NCBI GenBank assembly: GCA_016209225.1
Contig: JACQWO010000051.1
Coordinates: forward strand, 53,122 to 117,121
Origin: Desulfobacterales bacterium
GTDB lineage: Bacteria; Desulfobacterota; UBA8473
Direction: 5' to 3'
Length of the DNA stretch: 64,000 nucleotides
The notes beneath the pieces were generated by a model, which saw only the letters and a list, made by a program, of their open reading frames with translations, did no database searches and was not told the origin of the DNA. Positions 1 to 10,274 of the stretch are shown in pieces (the stretch's first letter is position 1; each line of letters opens with the position of its first letter). The position numbers and the translations under genes are program-made.

Positions 1-323
1 CCAACAAAATGCGTATCAACGACGCTTCGCCCCCCCTTTAAATAGGGCGAGTGATCAATATAACCACCCGCATTGAAGACATATTCAAAAGAGTGGTTAG
101 CTAATGCTTTTTGCAAGGCAGTTGGATTACGGAGGTCGGCTACAATGGTAGTCATACCTGGAAGAGATTCCCTGTCTTTTTTTTCATTTTGTACCAAACT
201 TACAACGTTTGCTTCCAGCAAAATCAGTTTTTCAACCAATGCCTGGCCAATGAACCCTCCTCCTCCGGCTACCAAAACTCTCTTTTTATATAATAAGTTG
301 GAAATTACCTTGTCATATTCCAT
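1..323 (-). CDS. NAD-dependent epimerase/dehydratase (SDR), truncated by window edge
   Basis: Manual minus-strand translation from ATG at 323: MEYDKVISNLLYKKRVLVAGGGGFIGQALVEKL...; GxxGxxG nucleotide-binding motif; no stop before base 1. Confidence 0.85.
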   Translation of the reverse strand, partial: MEYDKVISNLLYKKRVLVAGGGGFIGQALVEKLILLEANVVSLVQNEKKDRESLPGMTTIVADLRNPTALQKALANHSFEYVFNAGGYIDHSPYLKGGRSVVDTHFV

Positions 324-325
324 AT

Positions 326-2038
326 CTATCCTTCAAGCTCCAGAAACCTCCTCACCCCTTCACGAGTTACTGGCTCAAAATATTCTTTTCTGATTCTTCT
401 ACCTACCTCCTCATGTTCCATAACCTTTTTGAGACTCCGATTTTGATAAAATTGAATTGCTTTCGCTACTTCATCTTGGGTGTAACACAACTGCCAGATA
501 TCCTCTATGATGGCTTCTGGAATTGGATTGTGAGTTAAACCGGTTCTATTACCTACAACCACAACCGGAATACCTTTTGCAATAGTTTCTAGACAAGTAC
601 TTGAAGTGCTACTTATGAGTAGGTCTGATTCCTCAATGCAATCATTAAAATCTCCACTGATAACTTCAAACCGTTCCGGCCATTTTAAACTTAATGCCCT
701 TTTTATCTGAGATAGAGGAGTGGTTGGATGAGGTTTTATCCAGAGGCGAACATCTTGATTCAGTTCGCGGGTCACATATTCAAGTAAAGTCAGTATACGG
801 ATCGATTCATTCATTAAAATAGGCAATGCCACGAGAATGGTATAAAAATTGGAATTTGGCAAGGATTTCCTTTTTTGCCATAACCGCTGGAAGCGGAAGG
901 CAGGGGCAACAGTTACATCAATGTTAGCACAAAATTTACGGGCCGATTGTACTAGGCCTTTTCCAATAACCACCACCTCTTTGGGAATAACCTCGTTTTC
1001 CATCTCCTCTTCTGTTGGATACATACACAAGTAATGGGGGGTTGGGGCAAACCCTTGGTACCCTTTTATAACAGTTTTAGGGAAAAAACGCCGGAATCCG
1101 GCATTCCAGCCTCTATCAACGATTTGATTTTCAAACCAGTCAATAACAAGCTTCAACTGTATACCGTTATTCTTCAATCTTTTGGCAAAACAATAATTTA
1201 GCAAAGACTGAAATGAAGAGTCGAATCCGCGGCAACTGTTCATTTCCTCTCGTACCAAAGACGAAATATCTATCCCCTGAAAAACGCAAGTTCCTACTTT
1301 TAATACACGAATACGGAAAAAATGACCCCACGCATATAAGTAATCTCTAAGTCTTAAATAATCCTCTTTTAAAACAAAGTTTCTAGATGACCTGCGTAGT
1401 TGCTTGACAACCGACAAATATTGCCTCGGTCGATAACCAGCTATCAAAGGGACAAAATAAACGCGCTGTCTCTCTTTTTCTGAAAGGGCACTAAGGATTC
1501 CTTGGTAATAAATATCCCTCTCAATATTACCAGGCAAGACAAAAGTATCAATCAATGTCAATGGTTCAGGGACAAACGGCTTCTGAAGCGCCCGCGTTTT
1601 TTTTGCAATGATGGATAAAAGGAACTGTCGAAAGGGAGCAGCAAAAAAAGAGTACACTGGCCTAATGATTTTCTTTAATCGTTGTCTTATGGGTAACCTT
1701 GGTAATGTGACTCTGACATTTAACCCCCGGCTAGTCACATAGTTTTCAACGATCTTCTTAAATGCCTTCGAATCGCTTATGATTTCAGTAATAGGTTCGT
1801 TTTTCAGGACTAGCTCTTGGAGCAAAGCAAGACAGCAACAATAATGGAAAAGAGGGCTTGCAAACGTATTCCGGCTTACAGGGCTCGAGACTATCAAGTC
1901 CATATTGACCGGGCAATTTCTAAAGAAGGCTCCGATGAGATCGTTGAAATCCTTACGTATATCAAAAGCGATCCTGTTGTATAACAGTACATAGCTAAAA
2001 GGGATTTTTCCGTTTAAGGTTAGATATAACGTCGTCAT
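326..2038 (-). CDS. Putative surface-polysaccharide glycosyltransferase (GT-B-like C-terminus)
   Basis: 570 aa; C-terminal WIKPHPTTP...DLLISSTSSTCLETIAKGIPVVVVG resembles capsule GT / CDP-glycerol-transferase-like domains. Confidence 0.6.
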   Translation of the reverse strand: MTTLYLTLNGKIPFSYVLLYNRIAFDIRKDFNDLIGAFFRNCPVNMDLIVSSPVSRNTFASPLFHYCCCLALLQELVLKNEPITEIISDSKAFKKIVENYVTSRGLNVRVTLPRLPIRQRLKKIIRPVYSFFAAPFRQFLLSIIAKKTRALQKPFVPEPLTLIDTFVLPGNIERDIYYQGILSALSEKERQRVYFVPLIAGYRPRQYLSVVKQLRRSSRNFVLKEDYLRLRDYLYAWGHFFRIRVLKVGTCVFQGIDISSLVREEMNSCRGFDSSFQSLLNYCFAKRLKNNGIQLKLVIDWFENQIVDRGWNAGFRRFFPKTVIKGYQGFAPTPHYLCMYPTEEEMENEVIPKEVVVIGKGLVQSARKFCANIDVTVAPAFRFQRLWQKRKSLPNSNFYTILVALPILMNESIRILTLLEYVTRELNQDVRLWIKPHPTTPLSQIKRALSLKWPERFEVISGDFNDCIEESDLLISSTSSTCLETIAKGIPVVVVGNRTGLTHNPIPEAIIEDIWQLCYTQDEVAKAIQFYQNRSLKKVMEHEEVGRRIRKEYFEPVTREGVRRFLELEG

Positions 2039-2053
2039 ACAATTGGCTGAACA

Positions 2054-2971
2054 TTATTTGTATATATACAAGAAGATGGTGTCACAAATCCAGTTGGCTT
2101 TAAGGTCATTTTTGTATTTTTCGATAAGATCGGTGCTGAAAATATGGCCGTACCTGCCTTGGCCCCCTGGTTTTCCTTCAGTCATCCACACAATATGATT
2201 CGAAAGATCATAGCGTTGCTCGGGGGACAACTCATAATTCAGTCCAAGCTTATCCAGAACATAAGAAAGCGACTTAGGGCTATAGTAGTAATGGTGGGCT
2301 ATGGACCAGTAGAATTCTTCAAAAGCAGGTATGCGATATAGACTTGTCAATGCGTCGTTCACGCAGGGTACCTCAGCAATGATTTTTCCCCGTTTCTTTA
2401 GTAAGTCGAAGGATTGATTGAAAAAAGAATACGGGTCGCGGACATGTTCAAGGACAAAGAAATGAACGATAAGGTCAAATTGTTTTGTCGATTTTTCCTG
2501 GAGCTCTTCTAGGCTGTGGTACACTTCATAGCCATTGGCCATCAAAAAGTCGGAGAAGACTCCTGAGGGTTCGACTCCAACGCAATTCAGTCCGTAGTCT
2601 GAAAAGGCGTTCAGCATAAAGCCTGAAGAGCAGCCGATCTCAAGAATATCCTGTCCATGGCGAAAATGCGGCTCAAGAAACGCCCATCTCCTTTTGACAT
2701 TGTGCTGATTGGCATGGACATGGGCCAAAGGCTCAGTCCATACTTGGTCTCCGCTTCGCTTGGCCATATACTTCTCGAATTCTTGTACATAAAAATAGTG
2801 CTCCTCATCCTCCGAAGGGATTGGGAACAGATAAACTCCGTCGCATTCACCGCATTGCCAAAAGTTATGCTCCTTTCTCCCGCCAAAAACCTTGCTAGCC
2901 CGAACTCGCTGGCATTTCGGGTCAGCGTCACAAATCCGGCACCGGGGAATTTCGTAATTCCTGTCTTTCAT
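2054..2971 (-). CDS. Class I SAM methyltransferase with N-terminal Cys cluster
   Basis: DILEIGCSSGFMLNAF motif; N-terminal CRIC...CGEC Zn-ribbon-like cysteines. Confidence 0.85.
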   Translation of the reverse strand: MKDRNYEIPRCRICDADPKCQRVRASKVFGGRKEHNFWQCGECDGVYLFPIPSEDEEHYFYVQEFEKYMAKRSGDQVWTEPLAHVHANQHNVKRRWAFLEPHFRHGQDILEIGCSSGFMLNAFSDYGLNCVGVEPSGVFSDFLMANGYEVYHSLEELQEKSTKQFDLIVHFFVLEHVRDPYSFFNQSFDLLKKRGKIIAEVPCVNDALTSLYRIPAFEEFYWSIAHHYYYSPKSLSYVLDKLGLNYELSPEQRYDLSNHIVWMTEGKPGGQGRYGHIFSTDLIEKYKNDLKANWICDTIFLYIYK

Positions 2972-3091
2972 AGCTTTTCCCTTAACTCATTTCAGGGAAT
3001 GACTATATCCTACAATTAGGAGTGACTCACACAGTAGCGTTTTCAAGACTTATATCAACAGCCCTCTGAGTCTTGGTCATTCGTTCATTAT

Positions 3092-4039
3092 TCATCCGAT
3101 GGAAGAGTAAAATCTCACCATTTCTGTCATACCTTGTTCCAATGATACCCTTGCCTCCCAGTTTAGCACTTCTTTGATATACGACACATCGGCTAAGGAA
3201 CCAAACGTGTCACCGGGCGTGCTTTGTCCCACCTCTACGGGAAAGTTAGGCTTCCCGATGGTTTTCAGTATCAGGGCAATGAGATCCTTGATGAGGGTCT
3301 TTTTCCCGGTACCTACATTGAAGACATCATTAAACGTCCGTTTATCATCTATGCTGTTCACCATAAGATTGACAACGTCGGAGACATAGACTAAATCCCT
3401 GTACCTTTCCAACGATCCTTTGACCAATAACGACTCACGAAACAATACGTAAGACAGATAGATACTTACCATGCCTTGCTTCATGTTTTGCATATTCTGA
3501 CCCGGTCCATAAACATTGAATAAGCGAAAAGACGTGGTATTTATACCATAGGACTGATTGAAGGTGTGCAGATAATATTCCGAGGCGAGTTTCGAACACC
3601 CGTAAAACGATTGGGGAGACGGCCTGTCCTTTTCAGACATGGGTTTGCCTGGAGACAAACCATCACCATATACCGAAACGCTGCTGGTAAAAAGCATCCT
3701 GTTGCAGTTCTGCCTGCGTGCCCAGTTGCCGAGAAGAATGGTTGCCTTGGTATTGATGTCTAGGTCGTTGATAGGTGACTCATGCGAGATTTCTGCCGAT
3801 GACTGTCCCGCAATATGCAGTATGGCTTTGGGTTTAAACCAGTCCAGTTTATAATAGTGGTTTTCGTTAGCCAGATCAATGTATATAAACTTGGCTTTTT
3901 TGGGAACGTTGTCCATACTGCCGGTCAGCAAGTTATCCGCAATTACTACTTCATGTCCTTGATCCAAAAGCCTCTTGGCTACGTGTGAACCGATGAATCC
4001 TGCTCCGCCGGTTACCAGAAACTTTTCAGCTATTTTCAT
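3092..4039 (-). CDS. NAD-dependent epimerase/dehydratase (UDP-glucose 4-epimerase-like SDR)
   Basis: FLVTGGAGFIGSHVAKRLL; YGCSKLASEYY active-site motif. Confidence 0.9.
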   Translation of the reverse strand: MKIAEKFLVTGGAGFIGSHVAKRLLDQGHEVVIADNLLTGSMDNVPKKAKFIYIDLANENHYYKLDWFKPKAILHIAGQSSAEISHESPINDLDINTKATILLGNWARRQNCNRMLFTSSVSVYGDGLSPGKPMSEKDRPSPQSFYGCSKLASEYYLHTFNQSYGINTTSFRLFNVYGPGQNMQNMKQGMVSIYLSYVLFRESLLVKGSLERYRDLVYVSDVVNLMVNSIDDKRTFNDVFNVGTGKKTLIKDLIALILKTIGKPNFPVEVGQSTPGDTFGSLADVSYIKEVLNWEARVSLEQGMTEMVRFYSSIG

Positions 4040-5067
4040 TACCTCTCTATCTGACCGCTTCCAAGGGTTTGTAAAGCTTTATTAACATCTTCCTCTGAAA
4101 AGCAGGAAAAATCACCAAATATGCTATGCTTTAGTGCCGAGAGCATAATAGCGAAATCAAGCGTTCGCTTGTAATCGTCCGCAAAGGATGTCAGACCATG
4201 TAGAATTCCTGCTGTGAAGCTATCACCCGTACCTAATCGGTCTATGATTGTGTCTATTTCAATGACTTGGCTAATGAATTTTTTATAAGAGCTTCCGTCA
4301 CGAACAAAGAGCATACCAGACCATGAGTTTCTTGTTGCAGAGTGTGATGTCCGCAAATTGACGGCCAAAAAACGTAATCCATGATATCTTGAAAATACTA
4401 CATTTGCTATGGAGGAGTAGATATCCTCCATAGTTTTTCCAGCGGGTTTCAACCCAAAACAGGTCTGAAAGTCGCTCTCGTTTCCAGAAAGCAATACTGC
4501 TCTATGACTCAGTTTATCGTATATTGCCCTCATTTTTTTTTCTTCCGCCCATTGCCAAAGTTTGCTCCTGAAATTGAGATCAAGAGAAAAAGGGACATTT
4601 GGAGGCAAAAACTCAATACAGCGAAAAAGTGCCTTACATGTTCGTTCGGAAATAGCCGGAGTGATACCTGATGAATGGAACCAATCGCACTCGAGGTGCT
4701 CAGAAAGGATTGTTTCAGGGTCTATCATGTCGAAAGCTGAATTATCGCGATCATAATAGACATTTGATGATCGTGGCCCCTTTCCTATGTCCAGCCAGTA
4801 AAGCCCTATCCTTTTAGATTGGGAAGGTAGAGGAATGACGTTAACTCCGAAAGCCTTTAATGCCCTTAAACACTTTTCACCAAGTGGGTTATCGGGAAAG
4901 GCTGAAAGAAAGGTAACTTTATGATCTCCCAAAGCTTTAATAGCTACTGCTGAATTTGCCTCGCTGCCCCCAGGCGTTATACGCAAAATATCAGCGAAAG
5001 CAAGACGTTCGCCCTCACGAGCCGAAGTGAGTCTGAGCATCAGTTCACCAAAAAAGAGAAAGTTCAT
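4039..5067 (-). CDS. PfkB-family sugar kinase (2-dehydro-3-deoxygluconokinase-like)
   Basis: N-terminal FFGELMLRLT; DRLGTGDSFTAGILHGL PfkB signature. Confidence 0.85.
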   Translation of the reverse strand: MNFLFFGELMLRLTSAREGERLAFADILRITPGGSEANSAVAIKALGDHKVTFLSAFPDNPLGEKCLRALKAFGVNVIPLPSQSKRIGLYWLDIGKGPRSSNVYYDRDNSAFDMIDPETILSEHLECDWFHSSGITPAISERTCKALFRCIEFLPPNVPFSLDLNFRSKLWQWAEEKKMRAIYDKLSHRAVLLSGNESDFQTCFGLKPAGKTMEDIYSSIANVVFSRYHGLRFLAVNLRTSHSATRNSWSGMLFVRDGSSYKKFISQVIEIDTIIDRLGTGDSFTAGILHGLTSFADDYKRTLDFAIMLSALKHSIFGDFSCFSEEDVNKALQTLGSGQIER

Positions 5068-5792
5068 ATATTTCCCCTGATGAGGTTTCTGACCAGTTTT
5101 AGGTCGGACGGAGTATCCACAGCTATCGTATCCTTTTCGACTTCAACCATTTTAACTGGAATCCCATTCTCTATAAATCGTAAAAGTTCAATGTCCTCTG
5201 CGCGCTCGGCCGGTCCTTTTGACAGATTGGAGAAAGCTTCCAAAGACTGTGGGGTAAATCCGTAAACACAAACCTGCTTGTAATACTTCAAACCCTCGGT
5301 TTCCTTTGGATACGGGACTGGTAAGCGTGAGAGATAAATAGCTTCATTTCTTATATTGACCACGACTTTAGGAACAGTTGAGTCTATGAGATCGGACTGC
5401 CGTTTTATCTCTGTCATCAGATTTGTAACCGTGATTCTTTTGTCCTCGTAGAATGGCTCTATAGCTCGTTTTATAGCGTCCGGTGTGATGAGCGGCTCAT
5501 CACCCTGTACATTGACATACAGATCCGCTTCTATTTTCTTAGCCACCTCACCTACTCTGTCCGTGCCTGTCGGGTGGTTGTTTGAAGTCATTATGAACTT
5601 CATGCCGAGCCTTTTGCATTCGGAAGCAATCCTATCGTCATCTGTGGCCACATACACCGCTTGAAAATTCTTCACCTTTGAGGCTTGTCTGTAAACCCAC
5701 CAGATCATAGGTTTTCCCTCGATATCAGCTAACGGTTTTCCTGGAAACCTTGAAGAAGCATAACGAGCCGGTAATACACAGATAATTTTCAT
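5064..5792 (-). CDS. kdsB: 3-deoxy-manno-octulosonate cytidylyltransferase
   Basis: MKIICVLPARYASSRFPGKPLADIEGKPMIWWVY...NVQGDEPLI; start trimmed from the 5819 ORF to the internal ATG at 5792. Confidence 0.9.
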   Translation of the reverse strand: MKIICVLPARYASSRFPGKPLADIEGKPMIWWVYRQASKVKNFQAVYVATDDDRIASECKRLGMKFIMTSNNHPTGTDRVGEVAKKIEADLYVNVQGDEPLITPDAIKRAIEPFYEDKRITVTNLMTEIKRQSDLIDSTVPKVVVNIRNEAIYLSRLPVPYPKETEGLKYYKQVCVYGFTPQSLEAFSNLSKGPAERAEDIELLRFIENGIPVKMVEVEKDTIAVDTPSDLKLVRNLIRGNI

Positions 5793-5815
5793 AACGGAAC
5801 CACCCTTACTTTTTT

Positions 5816-7396
5816 TCAAGTAACGGAAATGTTAGATTTACATATAAAACGTCTTACCAAGCACTTTAAAATTTTTCTCATACCCATTATTGTTTTTATA
5901 AAAAATGATAGCCCAAAAAAATTTAACTGAAACCGAAGCATTGCTAAATTTACTGATAAATGTCTTAAAAATCCCTTTTTCTCATGATATGGCCATATAA
6001 AAGTGTTATAATAAAATTGCATCAAATCAAATCTTTTGGGATTTTTTATATATTTTCTATCCCCAACAGGGAACCCCCATCCTTTTTCCAGGTTGCTGCC
6101 GTCTACCATTACCAATTCTTTCAATTGATGAATGCTTTTATACCCATAATCTGATGTAGCCTTATTGTATAACAACGAGCCAGGGTATAAGCGAAAAGAC
6201 AGCACTTGAATTTCTCCTTTTGATTTCGCTTTTAGTATTATTTTTTTCAATTTTATTGCAAGTCTATAGGTTTCAAGAATTTCATCCTCTGTTTCACCAG
6301 GAATACCAACCATAAACGAAATTTTTGGAACTATTTTTGTTTTTGATAATGCTTCTATTGCATTAATAGTTTGTTTAGGTGTTATCTGCTTTTTTATATA
6401 ATTTAAAATCCTTTGACTACCACTCTCGGCACCCATAACAGCGCTAAGAAAACCAATTTTTTCTAGTCTGTGAAGTAGCTCATCATTCAGATAATCGTCT
6501 CTAAAATTAGTAACTCTTAATGAAGTACGCCAAAAAAATTTAAGTTTTTTCTCCTCCACCAACTGAACAAATCTCAACAGTCTTTTTTTGTTTATAAAGA
6601 ACTCTTCATCACAAAACGCAATGAAGTTGGCTTTATACTCTTTTATTAAGAACTCAATCCTATCTACAATCTCTTCTGCCGAACGCATCCTGTACCTTCT
6701 TCTATACATAGAATTAATACAAAATGCACATTTAAATGCACACCCAAAGGATGTCTGTATTGGATAAACCCTATATTCTTTTTTAGGGAAATATGGGAAT
6801 GATGATAAACAGTTATCCTTTGCATATTCTTCATGTTGTATTAAAGAAAAATTTATGAAAGGCACATATGAAAAACTATCTAACTCTAGATTCGGCGTAT
6901 TCTTTATAATCTTTCCATTTCTTTTAAAATAAATACCAGGAATTTTTTCTAAATCATTTCCTTTTAAGAGCGTATCTGTCAATAAAGCTATGGTACTTGT
7001 GGCTTCATTAATTACTACAATATCAACAAGGTCATCTTCTATCATTTCATCAGGAAATAAAGTTGGATGGATTCCGCCAACGACAATAGTAGTTTCGCCT
7101 TTTTCTCTTTTTATATTTTTAATTACATCGTAAGCCCATGAAACATTCATTGTCATCAAACTGAATCCAACAAATACTACATTGTCATTAAGTTCCGAGA
7201 TCAATTTTTCAATAAACTCATCAACGCTATATAAATTTGCGTCAATCAATTTTACTAAATAACCTTCACGGTCAAGAATAGAAGCGATTATCATCAAACC
7301 AGGATAAGGATAGGCGGATGAATCCTTTTTATGACTATTTTTATCATAACTCAATATAGGATTAACCAGTATAATTTTTGCTTTAGTGTTCGTCAT
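5816..7396 (-). CDS. B12-binding-domain radical SAM protein
   Basis: N-terminal cobalamin-binding-like domain; CAFKCAFC (CxxxCxxC) motif. Confidence 0.85.
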   Translation of the reverse strand: MTNTKAKIILVNPILSYDKNSHKKDSSAYPYPGLMIIASILDREGYLVKLIDANLYSVDEFIEKLISELNDNVVFVGFSLMTMNVSWAYDVIKNIKREKGETTIVVGGIHPTLFPDEMIEDDLVDIVVINEATSTIALLTDTLLKGNDLEKIPGIYFKRNGKIIKNTPNLELDSFSYVPFINFSLIQHEEYAKDNCLSSFPYFPKKEYRVYPIQTSFGCAFKCAFCINSMYRRRYRMRSAEEIVDRIEFLIKEYKANFIAFCDEEFFINKKRLLRFVQLVEEKKLKFFWRTSLRVTNFRDDYLNDELLHRLEKIGFLSAVMGAESGSQRILNYIKKQITPKQTINAIEALSKTKIVPKISFMVGIPGETEDEILETYRLAIKLKKIILKAKSKGEIQVLSFRLYPGSLLYNKATSDYGYKSIHQLKELVMVDGSNLEKGWGFPVGDRKYIKNPKRFDLMQFYYNTFIWPYHEKKGFLRHLSVNLAMLRFQLNFFGLSFFIKTIMGMRKILKCLVRRFICKSNISVT

Positions 7397-7521
7397 CCTC
7401 TTCCCCTCTGTTACTTAAATCCCCTGCTCTTAACGCCAAGAAGTGGGTATGTGGTTAAGCCTCTTTCGAGCCTCGTAACGTGACCTTATTTATTAATTTT
7501 CCACCGTGGGGCTTAATCATC

Positions 7522-8247
7522 TTATAGCTTCAATCTGTATCTAATTGCCCGGATAACCGCTTGTGGCAATTCCTTCAAAATCTCGCTTACCAATAACGGA
7601 CTTTCTAAAATAGCAAGATCAACCATTTCAAATTCATCAGGAATAAATTTAAGGGAATCCGAAGGTATGCACAATCGATTAACGGTGTCTTTATGAACAT
7701 AAAGATAAAGGTTCTGGCGAAGATAATTAGGAATACTGCTGTCAAAAAGAATTCGCGGCCTGATAACATCGGTTATTAAAAATTCCCTCTCCTCAAATAA
7801 CTTCTTCCAATACCTTACCCGTTGCTCATTGATATGCCCGACCCCGCCCTGACGGGGCACTGCCGCGGAAAATAAAACAACTGTTGAACTATTGGTAAGA
7901 AACTCAATCACAGCCTCACTTCTGGTTTTATCTACATGTTCCACAAATTCAATACTAACAGCTAAATCGCATTTTTTTACAGGAGGCAGGCTTCTATCTA
8001 AGTCGCAGGGTTCAAATTCTTTTTCAGATATCAATAGATCCTCTTTTTTAAGAGAAGGGTGATCAATGCACCGTAATAACTGTGAACCGTTTTCCTTAAA
8101 AGCCAGGCACCATCCACCACAGCCTCCACCCAGATCAACTACAGATTTTGGTACGCCAATTATCTCATTTATGACAGGGACAATCTTCTTCGCTGCTTGG
8201 TAGGAAATCTGGGCGATATTCTGGAATTTATAGGCCTCTTGCTTCAT
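7522..8247 (-). CDS. Class I SAM methyltransferase
   Basis: SVVDLGGGCGGWCLAFKENG motif I. Confidence 0.75.
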   Translation of the reverse strand: MKQEAYKFQNIAQISYQAAKKIVPVINEIIGVPKSVVDLGGGCGGWCLAFKENGSQLLRCIDHPSLKKEDLLISEKEFEPCDLDRSLPPVKKCDLAVSIEFVEHVDKTRSEAVIEFLTNSSTVVLFSAAVPRQGGVGHINEQRVRYWKKLFEEREFLITDVIRPRILFDSSIPNYLRQNLYLYVHKDTVNRLCIPSDSLKFIPDEFEMVDLAILESPLLVSEILKELPQAVIRAIRYRLKL

Positions 8248-8305
8248 CCCTAGCCCCTAAGTTACTCTTTCCTTGATAATCTGATTATTGAGATATTTGA
8301 ATTTT

Positions 8306-10066
8306 TCATAAATCCTTCATGTTTTTGACCTTTTTCTCCGATTTGATATAATTATCAATTCCCTTGTAGAATGCTGAGTGGCTGGTAGGTGTTAAAATAT
8401 GAATGCCCTCGCCTCCATTTTTCCTTATATAATCATCAATTTGTTGCAAGAATCTTTGATTCCACCTATGTTTCTCTACATTAAGTTCGTATTCTTTAGT
8501 TTCCAACTTTTCTTCGTAATAAAGAGCGCCCTTTATTTTTTTCTTGTCCATATATCCATCCATGCCTGCAATAAAAATACGGTTGGCGCCCATAACAATG
8601 GCTACACCTAAGAGTAATACCGAAATAGTGCGGCAATTTGATTTAATAACACCATCTTTAATATCAAAATCAGCATCCAGAATATCCCTAAAAAATAGAG
8701 TTTCATATTCACGACTGATGTATTCCGAAATCATTTCGTGGGGAATATTTTCCCCTATCAACAATTTAGAACTGGGGCTGACCGTATCAGCATACATTAC
8801 AAACCGTTTCTTGTTGTTGAAAGCATGATAATCAGGTTCGAATAGGCCGGACAAGTAATTGGCTCCAAGAATCAAAGGGTTATATTTTTCTATGAAAGTA
8901 TAGATATTGCTCTGATATTTTTTGAGACTTGGACCGTTAGCCAATATTAGAAAATCACGCCCGGCATGCCTTTTTACATAAGGAACAATTTTGTTGTTTC
9001 CTAATAAATTATCTTCAGGTGGCTTTTTTTTATCAGCTAAGGCTTTCTTGCCCAAACTGCCAACTACCCCCCTTTTTATCAAATTATCAATAATGCTGCG
9101 ATCAAAACCTATGGGTTTCATCTCTTCGATAACTTCCATAGCCTTCCAGATGTCCTCGATTGAGTACTCGCGTCGTTTAACCAATTCGGCAGCGTAATAG
9201 GGGTGGCACTTAAAGATGCCTGAAATCATATATGGCAACTGATATCCCCAGGGCATTTCTTTCTTAATATCTACAAAATACCTGTCTACGCAATTCAGGA
9301 CAGGGATTACATTGTACTTGCTGTTTCCTTGGACTTCCAGGTAGGCAATAAGAGCTTCTGTTGTTAGATTTCCTGATCCTCGACCCATCCCATAAATGGA
9401 ACTATCAATAATGTTGATTCCGACTTTTATTGCTTCAAGGGTGTTGGCAAAAGCCATCTGAAGACTATCATGAGGATGAAAGCCAACCTTAACTGTTCCC
9501 AAGTCTAGAAATGGTTCAAATAATGCTTTTATTTCGTTAGGGAAAATAGAACCATAGCTATCGGCAATATAGAAGTAGTCCATCCCTGAATTTTTTATCG
9601 CATATGTCAAATCAACTTTCTCATACCCAGTGTAACTGGTAAAACCCATAGCCTGAAGAGACGTGACGTATCCTTTGGCTTTTATCTTTTCTAATAAACC
9701 TATTGCATCAAACACTTTGTCCTTGTGTGTGGCTATCCGTATCATTGTCACCACACTATATTTTTTTTCATCTAAATCTTCCAAATCGATTTTCCCATAA
9801 TCGCCCATTAGAACTACCTTTGCGCCTTCTATTCCCCTGGTTACTTCTTGCAAATTTTCTTCACTTGTGAATCTCCATGGTCCATAAACCGCTGGATCAA
9901 AATTCTTTTCAGTTCCCCTAAAGCCGAGTTCTACGTAGTCAACCCCGCTTTTAGAGAGGGTGCGGTAAACTTCTCGAACCATCCTCTTTTCAAACCACCA
10001 GTTATTGACATATCCACCGTCGCGGATGGTGCAATCTAATATTTCTATTTTGTTCTTTTGATCCAT
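8306..10066 (-). CDS. Fusion: HMGL-like aldolase domain + C-terminal DUF115/MptE-like domain
   Basis: N-term EILDCTIRDGGYVNNWWF (DRE-TIM aldolase); C-term DFLILANGPSLKKY...IFIAGMDGYMDKKK typical of DUF115/MptE-like proteins. Confidence 0.75.
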   Translation of the reverse strand: MDQKNKIEILDCTIRDGGYVNNWWFEKRMVREVYRTLSKSGVDYVELGFRGTEKNFDPAVYGPWRFTSEENLQEVTRGIEGAKVVLMGDYGKIDLEDLDEKKYSVVTMIRIATHKDKVFDAIGLLEKIKAKGYVTSLQAMGFTSYTGYEKVDLTYAIKNSGMDYFYIADSYGSIFPNEIKALFEPFLDLGTVKVGFHPHDSLQMAFANTLEAIKVGINIIDSSIYGMGRGSGNLTTEALIAYLEVQGNSKYNVIPVLNCVDRYFVDIKKEMPWGYQLPYMISGIFKCHPYYAAELVKRREYSIEDIWKAMEVIEEMKPIGFDRSIIDNLIKRGVVGSLGKKALADKKKPPEDNLLGNNKIVPYVKRHAGRDFLILANGPSLKKYQSNIYTFIEKYNPLILGANYLSGLFEPDYHAFNNKKRFVMYADTVSPSSKLLIGENIPHEMISEYISREYETLFFRDILDADFDIKDGVIKSNCRTISVLLLGVAIVMGANRIFIAGMDGYMDKKKIKGALYYEEKLETKEYELNVEKHRWNQRFLQQIDDYIRKNGGEGIHILTPTSHSAFYKGIDNYIKSEKKVKNMKDL

Positions 10067-10257
10067 AGATTGTGTTGCCTCAATTGAAGGTAATCCTGAT
10101 GGTAAGCACCATCAGTTATGCTAACATCATGTCCGTTCTTTTCCGGTAAAGTCCCGAGTAGCAACGTAGCTGTGCTTGGATAAGCTGATCCCTTACGAAG
10201 GTAATTAAAATCTATCTCAGGAGGAAAATTCATCAATACTATTCTTCCATTAACCAT
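10045..10257 (-). pseudogene. Truncated B12-binding domain of a radical SAM protein
   Basis: 70 aa: RIVLMNFPPEIDFNYLRKGSAYPSTATLLLGTLPEKNGHDVSITDGAYHQDYL, then stop; no radical SAM core; overlaps the downstream aldolase start. Confidence 0.6.
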
Positions 10258-10274
10258 TTTTCTCTATCAATTAC

